A stretch of DNA of 64,000 bases from JALQTD01 sp965656785 (GTDB lineage Bacteria; Bacteroidota; Bacteroidia; Flavobacteriales_D; Sanyastnellaceae): the NCBI GenBank assembly GCA_965656785.1, contig CBFHLY010000001.1, positions 62,001-126,000 on the forward strand, given 5' to 3'. The position numbers and the translations under genes were made by a program. The notes under the pieces are model-generated. The model did no database searches. It was not told where the DNA came from and worked only from the letters and a program-made list of their open reading frames with translations. This document shows, in pieces, positions 1 to 8,642 of the stretch. Numbering within the stretch: the stretch's first letter is position 1; every line of letters begins with the position of its first letter.

Positions 1-768
1 GTCCTCCGGGCACTGCACGATGACCGCCACGTCGTCCTCGCCACCGCTTTCCCAGCCGACGAGCTCGTTGTGGTTCATTTCAGGGAACACGTGGTGCGTG
101 ACGAGCAGCTTGCTGTTCTCGTTGAGTTGCTGGCGCCACCGCGTGATGAGGCCTTCTTGGGCGGCATCGGAATAAAGCCAAATCCGACGTCCTTCCACCA
201 CATCCGCCACCTGCATGGCCCGATCGATGACGTCCTCCTGAGCGGCTGCGAGCGTCGGCCCCGCCTGGGCAAAATCCGCGTACAATTCCTGAGGTACGGC
301 ACCCGCCGCATGCAGCACGTGCATCACACCCGTGAACGCATACCCGAACTGCGAACGCGGCGGCTGCCCGCCCGGAATCTCAACGACCGGCCAGCCCGCT
401 TCAGCGGCCTTTGCGCCCAGTTCGCCGCCGGAGGTGATGGCCGCGATGCGGGCACCTCGCTCCACGGCTTGGTCCAAGGCCGCCAGCGTTTCCTCCGTGG
501 CGCCGGAATAACTGCACGCAACGACCAGCGTCTGCGGACCGACGTACGCCGGGATCACGTAATCGCTGTTCGCCGCAATGGGCATGCCAGCGGTGCGGGC
601 CAACATCCGCGACGCGATCGCCCCGCTGATGCCGCTTCCTCCCATGCCCAGCACCACCACTTGGCTCGGTTGGAAGCCTTGAAAATCAATGGGGGTTTTC
701 GAGGCGATGTTCCACGCATCTTCGAGCTGTTGCGGGAATTCGGTGATGAGGCGGCGCATGCGTTCCAT
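1..768 (-). CDS. Bifunctional phosphoglucose/phosphomannose isomerase, C-terminus cut by window edge
   Basis: The minus-strand frame opens at ATG 768 and stays open to base 1, giving the first 256 residues. It matches the SIS-domain PGI/PMI family that interconverts glucose-6-P, mannose-6-P and fructose-6-P in the cytoplasm. Visible marks are a glycine-rich VVLGMGGSGISG loop near residue 35, the SYSGATEET sugar-phosphate motif near 85, and EMNHNEL near residue 240, which holds the family's catalytic Glu-His region. Family members are about 330-350 residues, so roughly the last 80 are missing. The start was chosen because the product begins MERMRRLITEFP, as expected; a second ATG lies 9 bases downstream. 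It follows the TonB receptor stop by 23 bases on the same strand. Family assignment is firm; sugar preference is inferred. Confidence 0.88.
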   Translation of the reverse strand, partial: MERMRRLITEFPQQLEDAWNIASKTPIDFQGFQPSQVVVLGMGGSGISGAIASRMLARTAGMPIAANSDYVIPAYVGPQTLVVACSYSGATEETLAALDQAVERGARIAAITSGGELGAKAAEAGWPVVEIPGGQPPRSQFGYAFTGVMHVLHAAGAVPQELYADFAQAGPTLAAAQEDVIDRAMQVADVVEGRRIWLYSDAAQEGLITRWRQQLNENSKLLVTHHVFPEMNHNELVGWESGGEDDVAVIVQCPED

Positions 769-791
769 AGGAGCAGGGGTTTGACCCAAAG

Positions 792-2894
792 TTACGGCGC
801 GTCTTCGGTTTGGCGCTTCGGCCGCCAGGTGATTCCGGCGCGCCACCACCGGCCCGGTTGGAGGACGTTGCCGAAGTCGACGTACTCGGCATTGAATGCG
901 TTGTCGGCTCGGACGAAACCGCGGATTTGGCCTTGAAGGAAGGAGCGGGACAAGCCGAGCCCTGCGGCCGTGAACGGCTTGTAGGGTGTGACTTCGCCTT
1001 CGATGGTGCGGTACTGGCCGCTTCGGGCTTGGCGGGTGGCGCGCACTTCGAGCACCAGGCGACCGGGAAACAGGAACGTCGCGAGGAGGTCGGCCTTGCT
1101 GCGGACGATGTCGAGGGCGTAGCTGCTCTCGTAGTTGCCCTGTTCCACGGCGGCATCGGTTGCAGCGAAGGAGGCGCGAACGGACTGGAAGAACAGCGGA
1201 CGGCTGGGTTCGGCCCGGTAATCAGCGGCCAGCTCGATGCCGCGGTGGATGGTCGAAGTGAGGTTCGCCGCTTGAAACTCGTCGCTGCCGGGGAGGAGGA
1301 CCCAATCAATGAGGTCGGAGCCGCGGCGCAGCCAACCCGCGAATTCCACGCCCATTCCGCTAAGGGGGCGGGGGGCGCCGAGTTGGGTGTGGAGGACGCG
1401 GTACTGTCGCCAACGGAGGCCGAGTTCGATTTGGTCGGCGACTTCGGGCTGGAGGTCGGCTCGGCCGGAGGCGCCACCTTGGTAGTACAGGTCCGTGTAC
1501 GACGGGTGACGGACGGACCGGCCGATGGAAGCGAAGGCGGCCCACGGGTGCATGACTTCACCGCGGCTGTGGCCGAAGCGGTAGACGGCGTCGAGGGCGG
1601 GCAAGGCTCGGACGCCGAACTGGGTGTTCAGGTTCGCACCGAGGGTGGCCGAAACGCGGAGTTGGCCGTCACCGGACGTCCAGCGCTCGGAAGCGAAGAG
1701 GTCGGTGTTGACCCGTTGAGCACCGAAGGGGAAGTCCGAATCGGTGTCACGCGCCAAGCCGAGCACGTTGCTGCGGACGGCTTCCAGGCGGGTGTCCGCG
1801 CCCAAGGTGAGGCCTCCTCGGCCGTGGAGGTGGGTGGTTCGGACGGTCAAGCCCGAGGTGAATGAGCGGTGTTGGTTGGGGCCGCCGTACCAAAACGCAG
1901 CCGTATCCGCGGGCGAAGTCCCGACCCCATCCCGAACGAAAAAGCCATCGGCGGTTTCCTCGTACCAAGCCGGTCCTTCCCGATACAATTCAAACCGGTC
2001 CCTGTGGTACCGCGCATGGACTCCCGCAAAGGACTGCCAACGCGCAAACCGCCGCCACGTCAACTGCGCCATGGCCGAACCCGTCGCTTCGAACTGATGC
2101 GGGTACGCCGCGGTATAGAAGGACTGCGCGCCAAACGCCTTCTCCTCGAAGCCCAAGAGCGCCCGCCACCGACCTTGGTGCTTGCCGGTCCAGTCCCCGA
2201 TCCACATCGCCCGCGTGATCATCGCGTCGGTGTTTTCTTGGTAGCCGTCCGTGGTGCTGTGCGACACCGCGACGCGCTGGATTAAGCCGGGCGCGTTCAA
2301 CGAAGCCGACATCGCCGCGCGACGCCACCCGTAGCTGCCCCCTTCGAGGTCGATTTGGGTGAACGGATTCAGCGGATCGGGGGCCAGGCTTAGGTGAAGC
2401 GAGCCGGCGAAGGCACCCACGCCCGCGAACGCGCCGGTGCCCCCGCGCACGACCTCGAGGCCGCTGAGCAGGGAGGGCTCAATGGGCAGGTTCAAGAGGT
2501 GGTGGGCGGTTTGGGGAGCGGACCAGCGGATGCCGTCGACGAAGAGGGCGGCCTGCTCGAACGTGCCGCCGCGGATGGACACGTCGCTTTGCACGCCAAG
2601 TGGGCCACGGGTTCGGATGTCGAGGCCGGTCACCGCTTCGAGGGCGGGCGCTAGAGCGGGGGTGCCAACGTGCTGGATTTCGCGGGGAAGCAGGCTCGTC
2701 ACCGCATGGGCGGCGACCGCAGCTGGCAGGGATTCGTTGGGCGCCGCACCCACAACCGGAGCCTCGGGCAGGTAGAAAATGGGGGAAGCGGGAGGGGGAA
2801 TGAAGCGGGACGGGAGGGTGTCCAGGTTCAAGATTTGGCCTGAACCCCCCGTCCAGCAAAGCAAACCGGTTGCAAAAAGAAGTGCGCGCACCAT
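792..2894 (-). CDS. TonB-dependent outer-membrane receptor
   Basis: The product is 700 residues: a signal peptide (MVRALLFATGLLCWTGGSG), an N-terminal plug domain (SDVSIRGGTFEQAALFVDGI and a VVRGGTGAFAG segment), then a long beta-barrel of alternating aromatic strands ending in a terminal aromatic/basic strand (WWRAGITWRPKR). This is the TonB-dependent receptor fold used for active uptake of siderophores, cobalamin or other large ligands across the outer membrane. It has no carboxypeptidase-like N-terminal extension and no adjacent SusD, so it resembles the BtuB/FepA style rather than a SusC. The open frame extends upstream to 3095, but that extension would run into lysS and lacks a signal peptide, so ATG 2894 was chosen. 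A TAGATTTG box lies 14 bases before it. The substrate cannot be told. Confidence 0.88.
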   Translation of the reverse strand: MVRALLFATGLLCWTGGSGQILNLDTLPSRFIPPPASPIFYLPEAPVVGAAPNESLPAAVAAHAVTSLLPREIQHVGTPALAPALEAVTGLDIRTRGPLGVQSDVSIRGGTFEQAALFVDGIRWSAPQTAHHLLNLPIEPSLLSGLEVVRGGTGAFAGVGAFAGSLHLSLAPDPLNPFTQIDLEGGSYGWRRAAMSASLNAPGLIQRVAVSHSTTDGYQENTDAMITRAMWIGDWTGKHQGRWRALLGFEEKAFGAQSFYTAAYPHQFEATGSAMAQLTWRRFARWQSFAGVHARYHRDRFELYREGPAWYEETADGFFVRDGVGTSPADTAAFWYGGPNQHRSFTSGLTVRTTHLHGRGGLTLGADTRLEAVRSNVLGLARDTDSDFPFGAQRVNTDLFASERWTSGDGQLRVSATLGANLNTQFGVRALPALDAVYRFGHSRGEVMHPWAAFASIGRSVRHPSYTDLYYQGGASGRADLQPEVADQIELGLRWRQYRVLHTQLGAPRPLSGMGVEFAGWLRRGSDLIDWVLLPGSDEFQAANLTSTIHRGIELAADYRAEPSRPLFFQSVRASFAATDAAVEQGNYESSYALDIVRSKADLLATFLFPGRLVLEVRATRQARSGQYRTIEGEVTPYKPFTAAGLGLSRSFLQGQIRGFVRADNAFNAEYVDFGNVLQPGRWWRAGITWRPKRQTEDAP

Positions 2895-2908
2895 GAGCAA
2901 ATTTTCGG

Positions 2909-2916
2909 CAAATCTA
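2909..2916 (-). promoter_or_regulatory. Promoter -7 box for the TonB receptor
   Basis: TAGATTTG on the minus strand matches the Bacteroidota -7 consensus TAnnTTTG. It ends 14 bases before the receptor ATG. Confidence 0.55.
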
Positions 2917-2974
2917 CCGAAAGCGGCCGCGCGAACCTGTCGGAAAAGCGTCACGGCTGACTGCACGAACGGAG

Positions 2975-2982
2975 TAACTTTG
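2975..2982 (+). promoter_or_regulatory. Promoter -7 box for lysS, probable leaderless start
   Basis: TAACTTTG is an exact TAnnTTTG match and ends only 4 bases before the lysS ATG. Transcription should start at or within a few bases of the start codon, giving a leaderless or near-leaderless message. Confidence 0.6.
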
Positions 2983-2986
2983 CACC

Positions 2987-4696
2987 ATGCACCTGACTGA
3001 GCAAGAACGCATCCGCCGGTCGTCCCTTCAGGAATTGAAGCGACGTGGCATCGAGCCGTATCCCGCAGCCGCCTACCCGGTGACCCACCGGTCAAAGTCG
3101 CTTGCGGACGCCTTTGAAGAGGGCGTCGAAGTGAGCCTCGCGGGCCGCATCATGAGCCGACGCATCATGGGAAAGGCCTCGTTTGCTGAGCTGCAGGACG
3201 GTGAAGGAACGTTTCAATTGTATTTGAATCGGGACGTGTTGTGCCCGGATGAGGACAAAAGCCTGTACAACGACGTGTTCAAGAAGCTCCTCGATCGGGG
3301 GGACTTCGTGGGCGTGAAGGGGGTGACGTTTTTGACCCAAACCGGAGAACAGAGCATCGAGGTGCGCGAGCTGACGGTGCTCGCGAAGTCCCTCAAGCCC
3401 CTTCCGGCCGTGAAGGTCGACGAAGGCGGCAAGGTGCACGACGCATTCACTGATCCGGAACTGCGCTACCGCATGCGGTACGTGGACCTCGTGGTGAACC
3501 CGCAGGTACGCGCCACGTTCGAAGCGCGGAGCACAGTCATCCGCACCATCCGCGAAACGTTCGACGCAAAAGGGTGGCTCGAAGTGGACACGCCGGTGTT
3601 GCAAGCCATTCCCGGGGGTGCAGCGGCCCGGCCGTTCATCACGCACCACAACGCGCTCGACATTCCGCTCTACCTGCGCATCGCGAACGAATTGTATTTG
3701 AAGCGGCTCATTGTGGGCGGCTTCGAGGGCGTCTACGAGTTTTCGCGGAACTTCCGCAACGAAGGGATGGACCGGACGCACAATCCGGAGTTCACGGTGA
3801 TGGAATTGTACGTGGCGTACAAGGACTACCTGTGGATGATGGAGGAAATGGAGCAACTGCTTGCGAAGGTGGCGCATCGCTTGCACGGCACGCACAAGGT
3901 GACGCTCGCCGGCAATGAAATCGACTTCACGCCGCCGTTCCGCCGGGTGACCATGCGGGATGCCATCCTCGAGCACACGGACGTGGACATCGATGGCTTG
4001 GACGAGGCGGGCTTGCGCGCGGCCTGCGAGGAGTTGGGCATCGAAACGGATGCGAGCATGGGCAAGGGCAAACTCGTCGATGAGTTGTTTGGCGAAAAGT
4101 GCGAGCACCATTACATCCAGCCCACCTTCATCACCGACTACCCGGTGGAGATGTCGCCGCTGACGAAGGCGCACCGCTCGAAGCCCGGCTACACCGAGCG
4201 CTTTGAGCTGATGATCAACGGAACGGAAGTCGCAAACGCCTACAGCGAACTGAACGATCCCATCGATCAACGCGAACGGTTTGAGTCGCAGCTGAAGTTG
4301 GCCGAACGGGGAGACGATGAGGCCATGTTCATCGACCAGGACTTCCTGCGCGCGCTGGAGTACGGCATGCCCCCTACGAGTGGCGTGGGCATCGGCATCG
4401 ACCGGTTGGTCATGATGTTGACGAACCAAACCTCGATTCAGGAGGTGCTGCTCTTCCCCCAAATGCGGCCGGAAGTGTTTGCGACCGGGCCCGACTTGGG
4501 CGCGTTGGAGGCTGCAGGGGTGCCGGCGGAATGGGCGCCGCATGTGGCCGCGGCGGGGTTTGAGACGGTCGAAGATTTGGCATCGGTCAAACCCGCGGGC
4601 CTGCGCGAGAAACTGAATGGTTTCCGGAAGAAGAACAAATTGGACCTGCCAGCGCTTTCATTGGAAGACGTTGAATCTTGGATGACGAACGCATGA
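2987..4696 (+). CDS. lysS: Lysyl-tRNA synthetase, class II
   Basis: This 569-residue enzyme charges tRNA-Lys in the cytoplasm. It has an N-terminal OB-fold anticodon-binding domain (AGRIMSRRIMGKASFAELQD near residues 52-70), class II motif 2 (FRNEGMDRTHNPEF near 257-270) and motif 3 (GMPPTSGVGIGIDRL near 462-476). The classical bacterial enzyme is about 500 residues. The extra ~70 residues after RPEVFATGP form a helical C-terminal extension typical of Bacteroidota homologues. ATG 2987 is supported by the promoter box four bases upstream and by MHLTEQERIRR, which fits the family N-terminus. Its stop overlaps the next start (ATGA), so it is translationally coupled to the SufT-like gene and dxr. 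Confidence 0.96.
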   Translation: MHLTEQERIRRSSLQELKRRGIEPYPAAAYPVTHRSKSLADAFEEGVEVSLAGRIMSRRIMGKASFAELQDGEGTFQLYLNRDVLCPDEDKSLYNDVFKKLLDRGDFVGVKGVTFLTQTGEQSIEVRELTVLAKSLKPLPAVKVDEGGKVHDAFTDPELRYRMRYVDLVVNPQVRATFEARSTVIRTIRETFDAKGWLEVDTPVLQAIPGGAAARPFITHHNALDIPLYLRIANELYLKRLIVGGFEGVYEFSRNFRNEGMDRTHNPEFTVMELYVAYKDYLWMMEEMEQLLAKVAHRLHGTHKVTLAGNEIDFTPPFRRVTMRDAILEHTDVDIDGLDEAGLRAACEELGIETDASMGKGKLVDELFGEKCEHHYIQPTFITDYPVEMSPLTKAHRSKPGYTERFELMINGTEVANAYSELNDPIDQRERFESQLKLAERGDDEAMFIDQDFLRALEYGMPPTSGVGIGIDRLVMMLTNQTSIQEVLLFPQMRPEVFATGPDLGALEAAGVPAEWAPHVAAAGFETVEDLASVKPAGLREKLNGFRKKNKLDLPALSLEDVESWMTNA

Positions 4697-5004
4697 GCAA
4701 ACCATTCGATGAAGCCACGGTCATTGCCGTGTTGAAGACCATTTACGACCCGGAAATTCCGGTTGACATCTACGAACTGGGGCTCATCTACGAGGTGAAA
4801 ATCAGCGAGGAGGGCTTCGTGCACTTGGACATGACGCTGACTTCGCCCAACTGCCCGGTTGCCGAATCCATGCCCGCGGAAGTCGAGCAAAAAGTCGGCG
4901 GCATCAACGGCGCAACGGGCGCGAAAGTGAACATCGTGTTCGATCCGCCTTGGTCGCAGGACATGATGAGCGAGGAGGCCAAACTCGAACTCGGTTTCCT
5001 ATGA
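4693..5004 (+). CDS. MIP18/DUF59 family Fe-S assembly factor (SufT-like)
   Basis: The product is a 103-residue single-domain protein of the MIP18 (DUF59) family, which includes SufT and the PaaD/NubP-type factors that help mature iron-sulfur proteins. Visible marks are the conserved DPEIPVDIYELGLIYEV segment near residues 18-32 and the single conserved Cys in TSPNCPVAES near residue 57. ATG 4693 was chosen because it overlaps the lysS stop as ATGA and gives the expected N-terminus; an upstream ATG at 4678 would add only five residues inside lysS. It lies between lysS and dxr with 4-base overlaps on both sides. Dxr is not itself an Fe-S enzyme, but the later IspG and IspH steps are, so a link to isoprenoid synthesis is only a possibility. 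Confidence 0.85.
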   Translation: MSKPFDEATVIAVLKTIYDPEIPVDIYELGLIYEVKISEEGFVHLDMTLTSPNCPVAESMPAEVEQKVGGINGATGAKVNIVFDPPWSQDMMSEEAKLELGFL

Positions 5005-6155
5005 GCACCCGCGGCATCGCCATCCTCGGCTCCACCGGCTCCATCGGCACCCAAGCCCTGGAAGTCATTCGCGAGCAACGCGACCACCTCCACGTGGAGG
5101 TCCTCTCTGCCCACGGCAACTGCGACCTCCTCATTGCCCAAGCGCTGGAATTCAAGCCCAACGCCGTGGTCATCGGCCGGCAGGAGAAGTTCGAAACCGT
5201 CCGCGACGCCCTGTTCGATGAGGGCATCAAGGTCTACGCTGGCCCGGAAGCCCTCGAGCAAGTCGTGGAAATGGACGGCATCCACATGGTCCTCACGGCG
5301 CTGGTGGGAGCGGCGGGTCTGCGGCCCACGTTGCGAGCCATCCGCGCGGGCAAACACATCGCCCTCGCCAACAAGGAAACCCTCGTGGTCGCCGGCAGCA
5401 TCGTGATGGCGGAAGCCCGCAAGCACAAGGTCGATGTCCACCCCGTGGACAGCGAACACAGCGCAATCTACCAATGCTTGGCAGGGGAAGTCCTCAACCC
5501 CATCGAAAAAATCATCCTGACCGCCTCGGGCGGACCCTTCCGAGGACGTTCCCGCGCGGAACTAGCCGGGGTCACAAAAGCTCAGGCGTTGAAGCACCCG
5601 AACTGGACGATGGGAGCAAAAATCACCATCGATTCCGCGTCCCTGATGAACAAGGGGCTGGAGGTGATCGAGGCGAAGTGGTTGTTCGATTTGGACGTGG
5701 ACGCCATCGACGTGGTGGTGCATCCGCAATCCATCATCCACTCGTGCGTGCAATTTGAGGACGGATCCATCAAAGCCCAACTGGGCTTGCCGGACATGAA
5801 GTTGCCCATTGCCTACGCGTTGGGGTATCCTCGCCGCTTGCCGAACACGTTCGAGCGGTTCTCGTTTTTTGACTACCCCGAATTGACGTTTGAGCGGCCG
5901 GACATGGAGGCGTTTCGGAACCTCGCGTTGGCCTTCGATTCCGTGCGGAGAGGGGGCAATGCTCCCGCCGTGTTGAATGCTGCGAACGAGGTTGCGGTGG
6001 CTCGGTTCCTTGAGGACGACATTGAATTCCTGCAACTGACGGATGTGGTGGAGCACGCGTTGGGTCGGGTGGATTTCGAAGCAAACCCGGACTTGGAAGG
6101 GCTCATTGCCTCGGATGAAGCCGCGCGACGCGTGGCCGCTGAATGGCGAAACTGA
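5001..6155 (+). CDS. dxr: 1-deoxy-D-xylulose 5-phosphate reductoisomerase
   Basis: The 384-residue enzyme converts DXP to 2-C-methyl-D-erythritol 4-phosphate with NADPH, the committed step of the MEP isoprenoid pathway. The NADPH-binding ILGSTGSIGTQAL is at residues 7-19. ALANKETLVVAG is near residue 120, metal and substrate residues PVDSEHSAIYQCL are near 147, and TASGGPFRG, MGAKITIDSASLMNKGLEVIEA and HPQSIIHS follow in the expected order. Length fits the family. ATG 5001 overlaps the preceding stop (ATGA), so this is the third gene of the coupled lysS run. Synonymous codon style changes along the gene, C-ended early and more TTG/GGG-like late. Confidence 0.96.
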   Translation: MSTRGIAILGSTGSIGTQALEVIREQRDHLHVEVLSAHGNCDLLIAQALEFKPNAVVIGRQEKFETVRDALFDEGIKVYAGPEALEQVVEMDGIHMVLTALVGAAGLRPTLRAIRAGKHIALANKETLVVAGSIVMAEARKHKVDVHPVDSEHSAIYQCLAGEVLNPIEKIILTASGGPFRGRSRAELAGVTKAQALKHPNWTMGAKITIDSASLMNKGLEVIEAKWLFDLDVDAIDVVVHPQSIIHSCVQFEDGSIKAQLGLPDMKLPIAYALGYPRRLPNTFERFSFFDYPELTFERPDMEAFRNLALAFDSVRRGGNAPAVLNAANEVAVARFLEDDIEFLQLTDVVEHALGRVDFEANPDLEGLIASDEAARRVAAEWRN

Positions 6156-6202
6156 TCTTCATCATGTCAAATGCGTTGCCTTGGTGAGACCTTCATTTGG
6201 TC

Positions 6203-7258
6203 ATGCACTTCCAACGCTTCCTTCCCGCCCTCGCTTGCCTGCTGATGCTGAGCAAATGGGCCCAAGGCCAAACCGGTTGTACCGATTCGGCAGCCTGCAA
6301 CTACCAACCCGATGCCATCATCGACGATGGCAACTGCCTCTTCCCGTTCCCCGGGACGGCGTGTGACTGCGAGTTGGATTGGTTCGAGGAAGCTGAATTA
6401 ATGGGGGGTGAAAGCGCGTCATTTCTGCTTGAAGGAGCGGGCGTCGTGACCGCCATTGGCATCAACCTGGAATGGGAGAACAGCGATGGTGACGCTTCGG
6501 AGGCGGGGGATCTGGTCTGGACGTTCACGGCGCCTGGGGGGGAGTGCTGGAGTGCTGGCGGCACCGGTTGCGGCGTGAACGTGGCTTGGCCCGTGGAGTG
6601 GAGCTCGACCGCCAGCACCGGATACCAAGTGAGTTTCGAACTGCCCGATGGGTTGGCAGGTTTGGGCAACTGGACCATCGATGTCACGAATAGCAACGGC
6701 GCATCCGCGGGAGCGGTGTATGTGTTTGAGGTGAACCTGTTCGGGTTTTGTCCCAGCCCAGCGGACGTTGCGGGGTGCACGGACGCTACGGCCTGCAATT
6801 ACAACGTGAACGCCACGGTGGACGATGGTTCGTGTGCCTTACCCGATGCATGCGGCGTGTGCGGGGGCAACGGCAGCACCTGCACCGAGGTCCCAGGGTG
6901 CACGTACGCATCGGCATGCAACTACTCGGATGCTGCCACTGTGGACAACGGAAGCTGCGACTTCGTTTCCTGCGTCCCTCCCACCGTGCTCGGCTGCATG
7001 TATCCGGATGCGTGCAATTATGCCTCGGAGGCCACTCAGGACGATGGAACGTGCGATTACGCAACGTGTGCGCCGGTGGTCACCGCAGGGTGCACCTACG
7101 CCAATGCGGCCAACTTCGACCCCTCAGCAACAGCGGACAACGGGTCGTGCACCGGTTTTCCTGGCGCATCGACTTGCCCCTCCGACTTGAACGAAGATGG
7201 GGCCGTCTCCACGGCGGACCTCCTGATGTTTTTGGTGGATTACGGAACGAGCTGCTGA
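6203..7258 (+). CDS. Secreted Cys-rich repeat protein with dockerin-like C-terminal tail
   Basis: The 351-residue product has a signal peptide (FLPALACLLMLSKWAQG) and five copies of a ~21-residue Cys repeat of the form GCxxxxACNYxxxATxDDGSC. One copy lies just after the signal peptide (GCTDSAACNYQPDA) and four lie between residues ~192 and 320, with a globular domain of unknown function between them. The last copy has lost one Cys (YANAANFDPS). Such repeats are common in secreted Bacteroidota proteins. The extreme C-terminus is a single EF-hand/dockerin-like loop, DLNEDGAVSTADLL, ending in a Cys, very like the tail of the protein at 41801-43543. There is no T9SS type A domain. ATG 6203 is preferred over a TTG at 6197 because a TTCATTTG promoter-like box ends three bases before it. 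Function unknown. Confidence 0.75.
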   Translation: MHFQRFLPALACLLMLSKWAQGQTGCTDSAACNYQPDAIIDDGNCLFPFPGTACDCELDWFEEAELMGGESASFLLEGAGVVTAIGINLEWENSDGDASEAGDLVWTFTAPGGECWSAGGTGCGVNVAWPVEWSSTASTGYQVSFELPDGLAGLGNWTIDVTNSNGASAGAVYVFEVNLFGFCPSPADVAGCTDATACNYNVNATVDDGSCALPDACGVCGGNGSTCTEVPGCTYASACNYSDAATVDNGSCDFVSCVPPTVLGCMYPDACNYASEATQDDGTCDYATCAPVVTAGCTYANAANFDPSATADNGSCTGFPGASTCPSDLNEDGAVSTADLLMFLVDYGTSC

Positions 7259-7260
7259 AA

Positions 7261-7824
7261 TCAGACCGTCATGATGTCCGCCTCCTTCGCGTCAAGCACT
7301 TCATCGACCCGATTGTTGTAGGCATCGGTGAGTTCCTGGACCTTGGCTTCTCCGCCTTTGGCCAAATCCTCGCTCAGCCCATCCGCCTTGGCCGCCTTCA
7401 AAAAATCCATGGCGTCCTTCCGACCGTTGCGGATGCCGACGCGCGCGTGCTCCCCTTCCGACCGAGCGCGCTTCACGAGCTCCTTCCGACGCTCTTCCGT
7501 CAACGGCGGGACGTTGATGAGGATCACCTCGCCGTTGTTCATGGGGTTGAGGCCCAAATTCGCATTGATGACAGCCGTCGCAATGGGGTCCAACATCGAC
7601 TTCTCCCACGCCTGAATGGTGAGCGTGCGGGCGTCTGTGGAGTTCACGTTGGCGACTTGGGACAACGGCGTGGGTGCACCGTAGTAGTCCACCTTGACGC
7701 CGCCCAACATGCTCGGGTGTGCCTTGCCCGCCCGGATTTTCGTCAATTCGTGCTCGAGGTGAGCGATCGCCTTGTCCATGGCTTCCTTCGCCGTATCCAA
7801 GGCCATTGTGATTTCTTCCGTCAT
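7261..7824 (-). CDS. frr: Ribosome recycling factor
   Basis: The 187-residue protein splits post-termination ribosomes together with EF-G. The N-terminal helix ends in HLEHELTKIRAGKAHPSMLGGVKVDYYGAPTPL, cut here only for description, and the C-terminal half carries ERRKELVKRARSEGEHARVGIRNGRKDA, both diagnostic of RRF. Length is standard. Its ATG overlaps the pyrH stop (ATGA), and the pyrH-frr pair is the classical bacterial arrangement. It converges on the secreted repeat gene, with two bases between their stops. Confidence 0.96.
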   Translation of the reverse strand: MTEEITMALDTAKEAMDKAIAHLEHELTKIRAGKAHPSMLGGVKVDYYGAPTPLSQVANVNSTDARTLTIQAWEKSMLDPIATAVINANLGLNPMNNGEVILINVPPLTEERRKELVKRARSEGEHARVGIRNGRKDAMDFLKAAKADGLSEDLAKGGEAKVQELTDAYNNRVDEVLDAKEADIMTV

Positions 7825-8543
7825 GATGTTGTGGATTCAAAAGTAACCAACGTTCCCACGTCTTCTCCTTCAACCAATCGCAGCAGATTGCCCGATCGGT
7901 TCATGTCAAACACAACGATGGGGAGGTTGTTTTCGTTGCAAAGCGTGAATGCCGTCATGTCCATGACCTGCAGGCCCCTGCTGAAGACCTCATCGAACGA
8001 AATGGTCTCGAAGCGCTTCGCGTCGGGGTGCTTTTCCGGGTCGGCGTCGTAAATGCCGTCAACCCGCGTGCCCTTGAGGATGACGTCCGCATCGATTTCA
8101 ATGGCCCGGAGCGAGGCCGCCGAATCGGTCGTGAAAAACGGGTTGCCCGTGCCGCCACCGAAAATCACCACCCGACCCTTTTCCAAGTGGCGAATGGCGC
8201 GGCGGCGGATGAATGGCTCCGCGATTTGCTTCAATTCAATGGCGCTCTGCAAGCGCGTGTCAATGCCCTCCGCCTCCAATGCGCTCTGCAGGGCCATCGA
8301 GTTGATGACGGTTGCCAGCATGCCCATGTAATCGCCCTGTGTCCGCTCCATGCCGCCCTCAGCCGCTTGAACGCCCCGGAAGATGTTGCCGCCGCCGATG
8401 ACAATAGCCACCTGCACGCCGCGATCCACCACGGATTTGATCTGGACCGCATATTGCTTCAACCGGTCGTTGTCTATGCCAAACTGCTTGTCGCCCATCA
8501 GGGCTTCGCCGCTCAGCTTAAGGAGTATGCGTTCGTACCTCAT
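7821..8543 (-). CDS. pyrH: UMP kinase
   Basis: The 240-residue amino-acid-kinase-fold enzyme phosphorylates UMP to UDP in pyrimidine synthesis. It shows ILLKLSGEALMGD near residue 5, VAIVIGGGNIFRG near 44, MGMLATVINSMAL near 63, and IFGGGTGNPFFTTDSAA near 130 with ILKGTRVDGIYDADP following. The open frame extends upstream to 8624, but ATG 8543 gives the family's usual MRYERILLKLSGEA start and avoids the terminator hairpin. It is the first gene of pyrH-frr, immediately downstream of the terminator closing the tsf operon. Confidence 0.96.
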   Translation of the reverse strand: MRYERILLKLSGEALMGDKQFGIDNDRLKQYAVQIKSVVDRGVQVAIVIGGGNIFRGVQAAEGGMERTQGDYMGMLATVINSMALQSALEAEGIDTRLQSAIELKQIAEPFIRRRAIRHLEKGRVVIFGGGTGNPFFTTDSAASLRAIEIDADVILKGTRVDGIYDADPEKHPDAKRFETISFDEVFSRGLQVMDMTAFTLCNENNLPIVVFDMNRSGNLLRLVEGEDVGTLVTFESTTS

Positions 8544-8585
8544 CGGCCGCGAATATCCGAATAATCCCGCCATCTTCACCCGCCG

Positions 8586-8621
8586 AAAAACAACAAAGGC
8601 ACCCCGAAGAGTGCCTTTGTT
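8586..8621 (-). terminator. Rho-independent terminator after tsf
   Basis: A perfect 11-bp stem (AACAAAGGCAC / GTGCCTTTGTT) with an 8-base loop, followed on the minus strand by GTTTTTC. It lies 21 bases past the tsf stop and separates tsf from pyrH. Confidence 0.85.
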
Positions 8622-8642
8622 CAATATTCGTGCAATCGCTGA

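Noticed and set aside
3092..4543. Long minus-strand ORF opposite lysS
   Set aside because: It is His/Arg/Val-rich with no domain features, and the plus strand carries an unambiguous LysS. Antisense open frames are common in GC-rich DNA.
5087..5100. CCTCCACGTGGAGG, a parS-like palindrome inside dxr
   Set aside because: It shares only the 10-base core, differs at both ends, is single, and is 46 kb from the exact cluster.
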